From the NCBI GenBank assembly GCA_946965045.2, contig OX337229.1, positions 868,001 to 932,000 of the forward strand: a stretch of DNA of 64,000 bases, given 5' to 3'. The stretch is from Epithemia pelagica. Its lineage: Eukaryota; Bacillariophyta; Bacillariophyceae; Surirellales; Surirellaceae. A program made the translations under genes and the position numbers. The notes under the pieces are model-generated. The model ran no database searches. It saw nothing but the letters and a program-made list of their open reading frames with translations, and was not told the origin of the DNA. Each line of letters starts with the position of its first letter. Position 1 is the first letter of the stretch. Below, piece by piece: positions 31,807-42,593 of the stretch.

Positions 31807-32209
31807 GGTAGAAACAATGAAAGAAAGTCAACTGCAAAAGCGATTGTCCCTTGCCGTCTACCTTATGAACACCTACATCCAAGTTGGGCTCGGAACTTGG
31901 AACCTTTGACAGTTCCAATGACGAGAACAGCGACTTATCAACGACTCTTTTTAAGCGACTACATATGCGACTGAGGTAGCTTACGTCACTTTTTAGTGAT
32001 ACGACATAAGAAGCGGAACATCCTTGCTTCTGTTTGGAAAATCGATGTGGACTTTATGGACATGGCGTGTGTTGTTCATCTCTTTCTCTCCCTTCTTCTG
32101 TTGTTTGTGTTGTAGTCGTCCTCTGTAGCTACGCATTTTCTTTCTTGCCACGGCTGGAACAAGAGACGACATTGGTTGAGTCTCGATTTTATTTTGCATT
32201 TATTGCCCC
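31807..32209. promoter_or_regulatory. Divergent promoter region, inferred
   Basis: About 400 bp separate the starts of the SET-like gene (minus) and the first transaldolase (plus), so both promoters must lie here. No specific motif is assigned. The inference rests on gene orientation only. Confidence 0.4.
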
Positions 32210-33229
32210 ATGAGGCCAAGAAAACTGATCCAACCACAGTGCCAACCGCCGCTTGGCGTTGGTTGCTCGTTGGGGTTGTTGTTGCTCTTGTTGCAACTGC
32301 TCTTTCTGTCATCGGTGCATTGCTTTGTTTCGGACGATTCTCCTCGTGGCGCATCTCGATTTTTTCTCGACTCGGCCAATGAAAAAGAATGGGAAAATCT
32401 CTTGTGCACAGGCATGTTTCATGGCGTCACAACCAATCCACTCGTATTGAAGCAAGTCAATCAACCTTGTACCATTGAAAACCTGCATCGCATGGCCCAT
32501 GTGGCCTTGCAATCCGTCAATGAATTTTTCTGTCAAACATGGGGAAGTACCGTCGAAGAAATGTACCAGAACGGCATGGCATTGACCCAACCCGCCCGCG
32601 ATCGCATTGTTGTCAAGGTACCCATTACCTTGGCGGGAGTTCAAGTGGCCACCAAATTGATTCAATCCGGCTGTCGCGTCTGCTTGACGGCCGTCTTTGA
32701 TCACAAACAAGTCTTGACGGCCGTCGCCATTGGAGCCGAGTACTTGGCACCCTGTCTCGGCCTCATGAACGATATTGGAAAGGATGGAGAACAGGAATGC
32801 CGACAAATGCTGGAGATTGTCAAGGGCTTGAAAGGCCAAACCCGCGTCCTCGTTGCCTGTGTCCGGGATGTGGACCAATTGACTCAATTGGCGGCTGCTG
32901 GAATGGATACCTCGTCCTTTTCGCCGGAAATTGCCAAAAATTTGTTTTTGGAACCATTGACTGATGCAGTGGCGGCCGAATTCGAACACTGTGCCACGGT
33001 ACACCAGTCTTGTTCCGGGTCGCCTCCCATTGTGAGTGTGAGCAGTCCAATCACAAGTGTGACCAATGTGGAGACCTTGTCAACCTCTCCTCCTACGGCT
33101 TCTCTGATTTCTACCCAGAACAACAACAACAAGTTCTCAAAGCCCAATCGAAGAATATGTACAAGACGCAGTCATTGTAGATCATCCACACCGGAACGCC
33201 ATCGGCGTGAGTTAACCTTGTCACGATGA
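32210..33229 (+). CDS. FSA/transaldolase-like protein, plastid-type presequence (copy 1)
   Basis: Single exon, 339 aa. The presequence has a strong hydrophobic core (LLLLLLQLLFLSS) followed by VHCFVSDD, consistent with secretory entry and Phe-directed plastid processing. The mature part is a TIM-barrel aldolase of the fructose-6-phosphate aldolase/TalC class: FFLDSANEKEWENL, GVTTNPLVL, VVKVPITLAGVQ (catalytic Schiff-base Lys in KVPIT), GCRVCLTAVFD and GAEYLAPCLGLMND. It would transfer or cleave dihydroxyacetone units of sugar phosphates, linking to the plastid pentose phosphate or Calvin cycle. A Ser/Thr/Asn-rich tail of about 70 residues after the barrel is absent from copy 2. It may be a real extension or a missed 3' intron. 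Confidence 0.85.
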   Translation: MRPRKLIQPQCQPPLGVGCSLGLLLLLLQLLFLSSVHCFVSDDSPRGASRFFLDSANEKEWENLLCTGMFHGVTTNPLVLKQVNQPCTIENLHRMAHVALQSVNEFFCQTWGSTVEEMYQNGMALTQPARDRIVVKVPITLAGVQVATKLIQSGCRVCLTAVFDHKQVLTAVAIGAEYLAPCLGLMNDIGKDGEQECRQMLEIVKGLKGQTRVLVACVRDVDQLTQLAAAGMDTSSFSPEIAKNLFLEPLTDAVAAEFEHCATVHQSCSGSPPIVSVSSPITSVTNVETLSTSPPTASLISTQNNNNKFSKPNRRICTRRSHCRSSTPERHRRELTLSR

Positions 33230-34143
33230 CAATGGTTCCTTCATCTTCTTGGATCCTTTTCTTTCCAGGTCATTAGCCAGAGGTGATGGGGAACTTGGTT
33301 GGCCGATTTGGTTCGATTGACTGAGTGGACAGGCATATAAGCAGCTTCTCCTTCCATACAGATGCCCTCTTCCCAGCCTCGCTCTTTCGCATCCGGATTA
33401 CCTGTACATACACTTCACATGAAGCCTAGCAACGAAAGCACACCATCCCGCGCGAAACCATTCCAACACGTTGTCATACCCACAAATCAGAAAAGAGAAT
33501 GGAAACATTTGACACCTGAACATGCTTATCATCAGCCAATGCTGAAAGGACACACTGCAATGTACGCTCTCGGCGCATCGAGTTGGAACCAATCTATGGG
33601 ACCTCATACGAACCACCAGCGATCAAAGTAACGTTTGATCCAGATTTTACAGGGCAAGACTAACCATGGCCTATATCGCTTCTTGCCTGTTCCTCTGGAT
33701 ACAAAACTGTCCACAGGATACCCTGTTCACACAACACAACCTACACCAAGACCAAAGCCCACCCATGCGAACAATTTTCTCCAGTGGGTGTAGGTAGAGT
33801 AATTTTTAGAAGGAAATTCAACCATTTACACGGTGAGGACGATGCCATGGTGTGCAACTTTCATGACGTACCTTTCGGATTTCAGAAACATGCATTGAGA
33901 AGGTCTGGTGTTTACTTTGTTTTCCAGGATGTGTTAAGGTCCCATGGTTCTGCCGAGGACGTTTGGGCCTAAACTAGTCTATGTGGTCGCTACTATAGCT
34001 ACATGTACAGAGAGTAAAGCCCACGTGATTTCCACGATTCAGAAGCGACCTCTTCTATGGTACGTGTTCTTGCCCCCGATTTCGTACCAAGATGTGTACA
34101 CGACGGATGGGTCTCTCTTGACAATCCATTACAGTTGCCAACC
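33230..34143. other. Spacer between tandem transaldolase copies
   Basis: About 0.9 kb. One 89-codon ORF (33362-33631) has no domain and is not called. The stretch presumably holds the 3' UTR of copy 1 and the promoter of copy 2. Confidence 0.4.
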
Positions 34144-34959
34144 ATGAATCTTCCAACGTCGTTGGTGCTAGGGATCAGTATATGTTTCCTCTCGTTGCTG
34201 TTTGTGGAATCCTTTGCGCCCGAGTTTCGAGGTGATTCTCGATTCTTTCTGGACACGGCCGATGAACGAGAATGGGAGGAACTCTTGTGCACGGGCATGT
34301 TTCATGGCGTGACGACGAATCCAACGTTACTGCAGCAGGCCGATCAACCATGTACAGTGGATAACTTGCATCGGATGGCATTCACGGCCCTCAAGTCCGT
34401 GGATGAATTCATGTGTCAAACCTGGGGATCTTCGGTCGAAGAACTCTACGAACGGGGCATGGCCCTCTCCGCTCCTGCACGGGACCGTATCGTCGTCAAG
34501 GTGCCGGTGACCTTTCTAGGTGTACAAGCGGCATCCAAGCTGATACAAGCTGGTTGTCGAGTATGTCTGACAGCCTGTTTTGATCACAAGCAAGCATTGG
34601 TCGCAGTGTCGATTGGAGCCGAGTACATTGCTCCGTATTTGGGACGCATGAACGATGCCGGCAAAAATGGCATGAAAGAATGTACTGATATGATGGAAAT
34701 TGTGCATGGGATGCAAGGAGAAACACGCATTCTAGTGGCCAGTCTGCGTAACGTGGAAATGATTTCTCAATTGGCACTGAGTGAATTGGATACCTTCACC
34801 ATGTCGCCCAAGGTTGCGCGAGAACTCTTGTGTGTGGAACCTCTCACCGATAAGGTCACCGCAGCCTTTGAAAAGGCAGCTGCTCATGTGGTTGTTGGGA
34901 ACAACAACGATATGGATGGAGAGGGCGCCAACAACCATCACAACAACAGTCATTCCTGA
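34144..34959 (+). CDS. FSA/transaldolase-like protein, plastid-type presequence (copy 2)
   Basis: Single exon, 271 aa from ATG 34144. An open frame extends upstream, but this Met gives a compact signal peptide (LGISICFLSLLFVES) followed by FAPEF, a textbook ASAFAP-like plastid motif. The catalytic core parallels copy 1 almost residue for residue: FFLDTADEREWEELLCTGMF, GVTTNPTLL, VVKVPVTFLGVQ with the Schiff-base Lys, GCRVCLTACFDHKQAL and GAEYIAPYLGRMND. It ends soon after the barrel with a short Asn/His tail. The pair is a tandem duplication about 0.9 kb apart. Catalytic residues are kept in both, so functional redundancy or different regulation is likely. Confidence 0.88.
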   Translation: MNLPTSLVLGISICFLSLLFVESFAPEFRGDSRFFLDTADEREWEELLCTGMFHGVTTNPTLLQQADQPCTVDNLHRMAFTALKSVDEFMCQTWGSSVEELYERGMALSAPARDRIVVKVPVTFLGVQAASKLIQAGCRVCLTACFDHKQALVAVSIGAEYIAPYLGRMNDAGKNGMKECTDMMEIVHGMQGETRILVASLRNVEMISQLALSELDTFTMSPKVARELLCVEPLTDKVTAAFEKAAAHVVVGNNNDMDGEGANNHHNNSHS

Positions 34960-35605
34960 AATTTCAAGTCTCTGTATTTTTTCTTTGTCCTGTGAACCGA
35001 GTCATCGTGTCGACATGAGACATGGGCTCATCCCCTTTTTGTCAACGGTTATTAATTTGTTGAATGGCAAGTGGTTTTCTTGTTCAGAACCCCACTAAGT
35101 TGTTCTTACATAACTTTTAGGAGTACTCCGGACCGATCGAAAGCATGGGAATTGATCACAATTGAATAGTTCAAGACTTTTTTGAAACTGAAACCGATTC
35201 TGTTTTGTTTATTTCGCACAATGCATTTGCATTCCCATTTACTCCATGCACTCCTACTTCAACATTGCTCTCTCCTCCAAAAGCTATGTATGCTATCTTT
35301 CCGTGATTAGTGAGATCCACATGCGACTCATCGCTGCGTCATTTCCGTTCGTCCGCACCCCCCAAAAACTCCTCCCGCCCTCATTTTTTACGTAGAGTTT
35401 AGAGTTCGCTCTCGAAGGACGCTTTCAACTCGTTGGGACTTTTTTTCTCGTTCTGTTCACAATACGATACCATCACCGTTACGTCGAGTGGACCACATAC
35501 ATACATTGATATACAAGGGAGACGCCGTTGTTGTCGGATCATCTGCATCCAGTCAAGACTGAAGAGAGCAGTGGATCTCACTGGGGAGAGAGAATCCACG
35601 GCATC
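34960..35605. other. Intergenic and 5' region of the STAND gene
   Basis: No separate gene is seen. The open frame of the downstream gene extends up to 35528 without an ATG, so a short upstream exon or a long 5' UTR is possible. Confidence 0.4.
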
Positions 35606-38600
35606 ATGCTAAGACCTTTTGAAGAACTGAATCGCTGGATTCAGAGTGTGGACTCGAAAGAAAAGGGGGAAACAACCGGAGGCACCACATCCAAACGTCC
35701 AAGAAACTCGGGGCATGGAGATTCGATAGAGTCGCTCTACCACGGAAAATCGATTTATGAACTCTCCGAAGCCGATTGTCGGGCGTTTGCGAACGGAACA
35801 TCCAATGGCGAACATCAACACGAAGAGCAAACACCCTTGGCCGTGACTCGTTTACGTATATTGGAGGTATGGAAGCAGCTCATGAAAGTTTTGGTTGAGA
35901 AACATATTTTCTGGGATCAGATCAAAAACATTAAACAAGGATTCATTTCCTCGACAGGATTCGAGCCGACAGCATCCAACAACCCTGATGGCATACCATC
36001 GTTGGGCTTGATTCATGCTTCGGATATCCGTCACGTCGAAACATTGGTGCGGCTCTTGGTCCATACCGCCGAGCATGTGGATCGAGACAATTCCACCGAA
36101 TGCCGGTTCGCGACACTGCTCGAAATTTTGTTATCCTACACACCGCAATGGGTACCCTCGGAGGAAGTGGCGCGACTCTGGATTCGTCTCATGCAACGAG
36201 TGCCGTATCAATGTGCTCCCACCAACTTTCGTCGCAAAGCCTATCGAGTCTTGGTATCGCTCAGTTGGGTCCCCAGCTCCAAGGGATTGCTCGCAGCTTG
36301 TAGTATTCCGGAACGATCCATGCGTGTGGCTCCATTGCCCAAGGCCAGTCAAACCTATCGCTGCGCCGTAGTTTCAACGCAACCGAGTAAAACCAACACC
36401 AACAATAACAAAAATGGCTCTACTGGTGGTGAGCAGCAAGAATCTCAAGTCACTATCCCACGACATGATTCCGTCAATCAATTACTGGATCGTCTCAAGG
36501 ATGAAACAGATGTCTGTGTGGCCTTGACGTCGACTCAACCTGGTATAGGCAAGAGTACATTGGCCTCTCTGGTGGTGTCTCATCCATCAATTCAAAAAAG
36601 CTTTTTCGTGGTATGGATCCGGCTGGTCTCGCCCACCAATATCAGTAATGGAGACACAAATGCTTCGGAAAGCCACAACTCGAAAAGTCACAACATGTCG
36701 TTTGAAACCTACCGCGATCATATTATTCAAATACGAGATCAAATTCGTGAACAACAAGGGTCCAACGATGGTGAAAAAGAAATCGATTTTACCTTTCCAA
36801 CCTGTGAAGAACGATTTGAAGAACCAGCAGTCCGACAATTGCGAGAGGAACAGACCATGGCTCTCACCAAAGAGAGCGTGGCCAAGGAACTCAAAGCCTT
36901 GCAGAATCCAAATTTGTTGCTTGTCCTGGAAAACGTGACGAGTGATGCACAAATCCCTTTGTTTCGGTTCCATGACAAACAATCCTTGATCATTACCACT
37001 GCCGAAGACGAACTGAAGAATGTAGATTGGCAAGTCGAACTGGATCCAATCAGCTGTGAGGAAGCCGTTGATTTATTCCTCGGACATGCTGGATTGCCGC
37101 CCTCGCATCCCCTGGGACAAACACCGGAACTGCAATTTATGTTGGAAGATCAGTGTCAATATCTTCCGTTAACCATTCGAACGGTTGGGAGATGGTGCCG
37201 CCTGAAATCTGTCGCGGCTGGACCCATTCGGGCCTGCATTGAAATTATGAAGGAAATGGAAGAGCTTGCGACGGACCAACAACAATGCTCTCTCGTATTC
37301 GAAGGAGCTCCTGACGCCAAACGATTTCTATTTGATATACTAAGTCTCATGATTGGACCGTCACAGCGGAATGAAAATGATGGGACCCATGGTATGACTT
37401 CAGCGGTCTTTGTCGTTTGTTTGGCTGCCATGGCTGTCGTTTTTCCGGCAGGGAAACGTGTTCCATTGGATGTGGTGCTCTTGCTGTGGGAGCAAATACT
37501 ACTTGTAGAACCTGTTGTGGCGAATGAAGTGTCTGCACTGATCGACCTCCGTAGCTCCACTCCAGATGGGAAAAACGGGAAAAGCAACACAAATAGAGAA
37601 AAAAGCCGAGAACGTCGTCAGTTTGTCGGCATGATTGCTCAGGGTTTACTTCACATGGGTATGGTTGAAATTTATGAAGTCGACAACAATACGTGGATTG
37701 AAATCCATCATCAGATCTATTCTGAGTTTGCCTGGACTATGGCAAAGGGACTTGACCTCGGTGAATCGTCCTTTGAACGAACGGTGCAGAAATGGCACAA
37801 AGCCTTTGTAACGTCGTACTTTGAACAACGCATTCAAAAGAATATTGCCATTGAAGCTGTTGGAGGTGTCAACAGCTTGGATTATGCTGTGCGATTCCTG
37901 CCGACGCACATTTTTCATGCAAGCATGATGAAAATGGGTGAAACAATGTTGGTGGATACTAGATTCTTTGAAATCCGAGTCAAGGCATTGGGGTGGGAAC
38001 GCGCGGTCGAAATTCACATTCAAGATTGCCTTCGACTGCAAAGTGGGTTTTTGGAATACAGTGCCTATCAAGCCAGCAGAAGCTCGTTGAACGGCAGCAA
38101 CTCTGGTCCATCCAGCAGCTCTTCTTTGACCTCTGGTGGTGGCACCACAAACTCGTCGGATCTACTTGTGGTTTCACCTGTCTTTTCCAAATCTTCCGCC
38201 ATGATCACCTCCTTTCTCAAAAATAATGGCAGCAACACAATCAATGAAGACAGAAGCGACAGGGAAAGCGATGATCGGAGGGTCACTGCAGCAGATGTGT
38301 CGACCGCGCTGTATCGCATGGCATTTGGATTGGCTGGACATGGATATTTTGAAGAAGCGCTTTCACAATTCAGTGCTGCCCAAAAGCTTGTTCCAGAGTT
38401 GGGGGAACTTCAGGCATCAATCATGTATGGGATTGCATGGGTCCTCTTGGTCTCTGGAGATAGCAAGAGAGCGCTTCGCAAGATCACCAGTGCTCTCAAA
38501 ACAATGACGGAACAGTATCCACAACATTTGCTCTACAAAGAGGCGAGGCAGCTACACGTCGATACCATGTTTGAACGATGCGATTACAAGAAAGCACTGG

Positions 38601-40420
38601 AAGTCCTGAACGAAATTGAAGCCGACCTTATGAAAGAAAGCGACGAAAACATGATAGAGCTGGGGGCGGTTCTGAAAAAGCGTGGTTGTCTTTTGCACGT
38701 CATGGGGAAAGCAAAGGATGCTGCCGCTGCCTTTACTCAGGCAATCGAATGGAAAGAAATGGCGCAGGAATGCTCGTATGGCTTGGCCAGTTGCTATTGT
38801 CAACTTGGTGATGTGAACATGGAGCTACATGCATTGTCTGGGATAAAAGACAATTTTGAGCGGGCGGTTTCTACTCTTGTCGATTCAAATTGTGACAAAG
38901 AGCACGTGAGCTACCTGGTAGCGACTGGGAAGCTGTACTTTTCGAGAAGCGATTTCGCTCGGTGTTTCGAGGCTCTTGAGGCGGCTCGTAATGCTATCCA
39001 AGTAGCCCCTCTGTACATCATGGATCAATCAGCATACGACCTTCGTTGCATCGCTCGCACGTATCGAGCACGAGGGGACTCAACAACAGCGATTGAGATT
39101 TTACGCGAAAGCTTAACTTTGACAGCTCACCGGCCAAACTCGTTGGAACGGGCTACCTGTCTGCGTGAGCTAGGAAGATACTTGCTCGAAGCAGACCAGA
39201 GTGATGATGAGGGCATAGCATGCTTAAAGGAAGCATTGAGCATCATTGGCATTGCCCTCGGACATTGTTCCCAACTGTTTGAGCTAATGAACACGATCGC
39301 ACTGGTGCATAAGATGCGCTGTGAATACGATGATTCTTTGAAGGTTCTCGCAAAGGCTTCTAGTATACTCGAGACGATAGCTCCCGATGACACGGAGAAG
39401 GAAGCTAATATATACTTTTCGATTGGGGACGTGGAAGAGAAACGAGGAAACTTCAATGAGGCTCTGGGGGCCTACACTCAAGCGACGGAGATTATAGAGC
39501 AAACACATGCCTCAGACGATCCCTTGTTTGCCAAGGTACATGAATGCATGGGTTCTGCTTTGAAGGCTAGCAACCGTTTGGTGGAAGCGCGAGAAAATCT
39601 GGAGGTTGCCGTTCGTATTCGCAGCCATCACTTTGATGAAAGGGCACTGGCTGAGTCCAAGTTTAGTTTGGGTGTGGTTTTAAGAAAACTAGGGAGTATT
39701 CCGGCTTCAGAGAAGCTCTTGAAGGAGTCGTTGGCATATCGAGAACGAAACGAGGGCTCGCATGATCACGTGGCGACGCTGTTTGAAATAGGGAACATTT
39801 ACCTACTCTCAAATCCAGTTCACGCCCTTACGTTTTATCAGGACTGTGTGAGCAAACTTGATGTCAACGATGTTTTACTCGGCGATGTCTATCAAGCAAT
39901 GGGACACGTCAAGTTCTTTGAGGTGAAGGAAGACGAAGCGATTCAGTTCTACCGGCTTGCTCGAGACGTCCGTCAAATCCATTATGGTCAAGAGCACTCA
40001 AAGACAGCCAATTCCCTACGAGGTATTGGAATGACGCAGTTATTTTTCCGACGCAAAGCGGATGCAGAGAAAACCTTGGAATCTCTTTGTCAGATATGTG
40101 GCAATCTTGCAAGGAAGGCTGCTTCCAGTACGTCCGATCTCGAACGGAAAGTCTGCGCGACAAGGGATTACATCTTGGCGATCATATTCCTTGGGGACGC
40201 TTACTATGCCAACCGAAAGAAGCAAGAGGCGGTTTCGCTTTGGAACAAGGCTCGTTCGATTTTTGAACAAGCGCAGCTTGAAAACATGTCATTGCAACCG
40301 GAACTCAGGGACATTTATGAACACCGCTTGGCGTCGGATACACAAGGCGGGAAGGCATCTCCTGAACATGAACAAAGAGAAGCACAAGCTCTGGCTTCCA
40401 TGATCTACGTCGATGACTAA
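35606..40420 (+). CDS. STAND NTPase: NB-ARC-like domain with TPR repeats
   Basis: Single exon, 1604 aa from ATG 35606. The N-terminal about 280 residues are unrecognised. A P-loop appears at about residue 310 (TQPGIGKSTLASLVV); it keeps GKST but lacks the first Gly of the usual GxxxxGK. It is followed by a hydrophobic strand (FFVVWIRLV), a Walker-B-like LLLVLENV (about 437), a sensor-like SLIITTAED and a GLPL-like QYLPLTIRTVG (about 518). This is the arrangement of NB-ARC/AP-ATPase STAND proteins. A Ser-rich linker leads to a C-terminal half (about 900-1580) of TPR-like helical repeats (FEEALSQFSAAQKLVPELGE, FNEALGAYTQATEI). Such proteins are signal-gated switches in immunity, cell death or transcription. 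The ligand and output here are unknown. Confidence 0.8.
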   Translation: MLRPFEELNRWIQSVDSKEKGETTGGTTSKRPRNSGHGDSIESLYHGKSIYELSEADCRAFANGTSNGEHQHEEQTPLAVTRLRILEVWKQLMKVLVEKHIFWDQIKNIKQGFISSTGFEPTASNNPDGIPSLGLIHASDIRHVETLVRLLVHTAEHVDRDNSTECRFATLLEILLSYTPQWVPSEEVARLWIRLMQRVPYQCAPTNFRRKAYRVLVSLSWVPSSKGLLAACSIPERSMRVAPLPKASQTYRCAVVSTQPSKTNTNNNKNGSTGGEQQESQVTIPRHDSVNQLLDRLKDETDVCVALTSTQPGIGKSTLASLVVSHPSIQKSFFVVWIRLVSPTNISNGDTNASESHNSKSHNMSFETYRDHIIQIRDQIREQQGSNDGEKEIDFTFPTCEERFEEPAVRQLREEQTMALTKESVAKELKALQNPNLLLVLENVTSDAQIPLFRFHDKQSLIITTAEDELKNVDWQVELDPISCEEAVDLFLGHAGLPPSHPLGQTPELQFMLEDQCQYLPLTIRTVGRWCRLKSVAAGPIRACIEIMKEMEELATDQQQCSLVFEGAPDAKRFLFDILSLMIGPSQRNENDGTHGMTSAVFVVCLAAMAVVFPAGKRVPLDVVLLLWEQILLVEPVVANEVSALIDLRSSTPDGKNGKSNTNREKSRERRQFVGMIAQGLLHMGMVEIYEVDNNTWIEIHHQIYSEFAWTMAKGLDLGESSFERTVQKWHKAFVTSYFEQRIQKNIAIEAVGGVNSLDYAVRFLPTHIFHASMMKMGETMLVDTRFFEIRVKALGWERAVEIHIQDCLRLQSGFLEYSAYQASRSSLNGSNSGPSSSSSLTSGGGTTNSSDLLVVSPVFSKSSAMITSFLKNNGSNTINEDRSDRESDDRRVTAADVSTALYRMAFGLAGHGYFEEALSQFSAAQKLVPELGELQASIMYGIAWVLLVSGDSKRALRKITSALKTMTEQYPQHLLYKEARQLHVDTMFERCDYKKALEVLNEIEADLMKESDENMIELGAVLKKRGCLLHVMGKAKDAAAAFTQAIEWKEMAQECSYGLASCYCQLGDVNMELHALSGIKDNFERAVSTLVDSNCDKEHVSYLVATGKLYFSRSDFARCFEALEAARNAIQVAPLYIMDQSAYDLRCIARTYRARGDSTTAIEILRESLTLTAHRPNSLERATCLRELGRYLLEADQSDDEGIACLKEALSIIGIALGHCSQLFELMNTIALVHKMRCEYDDSLKVLAKASSILETIAPDDTEKEANIYFSIGDVEEKRGNFNEALGAYTQATEIIEQTHASDDPLFAKVHECMGSALKASNRLVEARENLEVAVRIRSHHFDERALAESKFSLGVVLRKLGSIPASEKLLKESLAYRERNEGSHDHVATLFEIGNIYLLSNPVHALTFYQDCVSKLDVNDVLLGDVYQAMGHVKFFEVKEDEAIQFYRLARDVRQIHYGQEHSKTANSLRGIGMTQLFFRRKADAEKTLESLCQICGNLARKAASSTSDLERKVCATRDYILAIIFLGDAYYANRKKQEAVSLWNKARSIFEQAQLENMSLQPELRDIYEHRLASDTQGGKASPEHEQREAQALASMIYVDD

Positions 40421-40779
40421 TATAGTGTTTCATGCGTGTACGTGATAGTGTCTTTTGTAATGTAAAACATGAGTTTTGTATCATAGAGATGTAAAACATG
40501 TCTCTCTGTGTAAAGGAACAGTTGCATCATAGGTGTAAAGGAACAGTCGTATCACGGAGACCACCTCGCAGATCGGCTAGCAGTACATTCGATTTATTTG
40601 TGTGCAAGAAATAGGTTTTGGTTCTATTAACGAGATGTTTCGAGGTAAGGAAAGGGTTCCCCCTCAACGATTAAGATATACCATTAAGCTGCTGCTATAC
40701 ATTGACAAGAATTTCCGTGCCCTGTTCCAAGACCCACAGTTTTAGGACAAAGTTTTCAGACGTTGATGTAGTGGATACT
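40421..40779. other. Convergent spacer with short tandem duplications
   Basis: No gene. TGTAAAACATG occurs at 40460-40470 and 40490-40500, and GTGTAAAGGAACAGT at 40508-40522 and 40533-40547. These are two adjacent local duplications in the presumed 3' UTR of the STAND gene. Confidence 0.6.
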
Positions 40780-42092
40780 CTACTTGCGCGTATCCACGAC
40801 AACGGGTCCATTCTTAAAGGCTGGCATGCTGTTTCTTATCTTTTCCAAGGATTCTTTCCAGTCCTTGGCACCTTCTGAGGCAGCAACGGCTCCCATGGCT
40901 TCCATTTTGGCAGCTTCCTCTTCTGGCGAAACCATGGTGAGTGAGACCTTGCGGTCAGCAATGGCCTTGACTCGTACTTGCACCTTGTCGTCCACCGACA
41001 CGACGCTTTCGACCGACGAGGCACGTCCGGCCGTCAAGGCCGATATATGGACCAACCCATCAAATTCCCCCGTCACATCTTCTTGCAACTGCGAAGCTTC
41101 AATTCGTACAAAGGCTCCAAAATCCACCGTGCTGACAACCGTACCTTCGACAAATTGTTCGGAATTCCATCCCTTTTCGGCCAATTGCGCCAAGACAGCA
41201 CTGTCGTCGCGACGGTTGGAGCTTCGTTGCGGGCGTTCGCGGGATTCCCGAGAACGGTTGGCAGCCTCCTTGGCCGATTCTTCTTGTTCTTCCGTCAAGA
41301 GCGAGAGAGCGACTTGTCCCTTGTTGGCGTCAATTTTGATGATTCGTACATCCACTTCTTGGCCCGCTTCCAACACAGAGCTCACATCGGAAACATAGTC
41401 AACGGAGAGCTGCGAAATGTGCAACAGACCGTCGGTCGTGGCACCAATATCCAAAAAGGCACCATAACTGGCAATGGCCTTGACCTTCGCCTTGACCGTG
41501 TCGCCCACATTGAATTCGGAAATGGGCTTTCCACGAGGACCCTTTTTCCGAAGAGATTTACGAGCGGGACGGTCGGCGTTGTGTGCCTCTTCAGAGCTTT
41601 CAATACCATCCAGAGCCTCTACTTCCGAGGGCACTTCCTCCTCGGTCTCTGCGGGCGTTTCTTCCACCACATCCGCAAAGAGCCGGGTGGTTTGTCTACG
41701 ACGGTTGGCCGTTCTGGAACAACTCACACAAAGGCACAAATAATTATGAGCTGGAGCTGTTTCTGATGTTACTACTGCAGTGGATGTAGTGGATGGACCA
41801 GAAGATCTGTGTTGGGGAACAAAGGCTGTCACGAAACATCAACAGTAATTAAGAAGGGAGATAGAAAGGTTCGAACACAACAATGTAAGATCAGTTTGAT
41901 CAAAAAGTCTTTCCATTCTAAACCGGAGACACCGCGAGAGTCGCTACCAAAACTACGGAAGAAAGGACACTGTATGAACCTCAACAAAGTGGTTCATCGC
42001 GATTTGTCTCGCGTACCTGTCAATGGTCTTGGCGCAAACGCAGTCGACGTTGCGGCAAACAAGAGAAATGATGCAGCTTCCTTGAACAGCAT
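40780..42092 (-). CDS. Plastid double-S1-domain RNA-binding protein
   Basis: Exon 1 is 42092-42017 and encodes the signal peptide plus plastid motif (MLFKEAASFLLFAATSTAFA). After a GTACGC donor and a 191-bp intron, exon 2 is 41825-40780; total 373 aa. Phase is preserved (ACA G|CC TTT). Two S1 folds follow: SEFNVGDTVKAKVKAIASYG with GLLHISQLS, and FVEGTVVSTVDFGAFVRI with GLVHISALT. A charged RSRESRERPQRSSNRR spacer separates them. The pair resembles the S1 domains of chloroplast PETs (EF-Ts polyprotein) or of ribosomal protein S1, but no EF-Ts domain follows. A role in plastid translation initiation or mRNA binding is likely. An additional small intron near 41715-41790 cannot be excluded. Confidence 0.85.
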
Positions 42093-42593
42093 AGTTGTGG
42101 TGGTGGATATATATGTTGCTGGTTGTTTGGTTGCCGGTTCAAGAGTTCACAGCCATGCAAGAAGTCCTTGTGCTTTTGGTGACTGGACAATTCTTTGTTG
42201 CAATGGTGATGGCCCGTCATGTCGTCGTCCGTCAGTGATCTTACTTTCTGGGGACTTTTAGTTACAACCCATCGGAATGGTGCATTATTTTGATAGAGTA
42301 TGATTATCTACAATCATAAACCAAAATATTTCACGGAAGTATATCGGACGCGAGGGAGTCCACGCACACCCACGTACTTCCATGAAAGTTGATGGCTGAC
42401 GGACTAAGAAGCACAACCATCCATCGTGGTTCTCTTCTTTGCGATAGCAAGCAGCAGCAGTGACAGTGTGTCTCTGTGTTGGCGTCCTTCTGGTTCGACA
42501 AGCGCAATTCCATCATCTCTCCTCTCGTGACACATCACCAGAGTGTGTTGCAGTTTGTTGTTATCCAGACGACAAGATACATCAACAGCAATC
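42093..42593. promoter_or_regulatory. Divergent promoter between two plastid-protein genes, inferred
   Basis: Some 500 bp lie between the starts of the double-S1 gene (minus) and the small plastid preprotein (plus). Both products carry AFAP/SFAP presequences, so co-regulation from this region is plausible. No defined motif was recognised. Confidence 0.4.

Noticed and set aside
33362-33631. ORF of 89 codons between the transaldolase copies
   Set aside because: No domain; begins and ends within what is better read as UTR and promoter.
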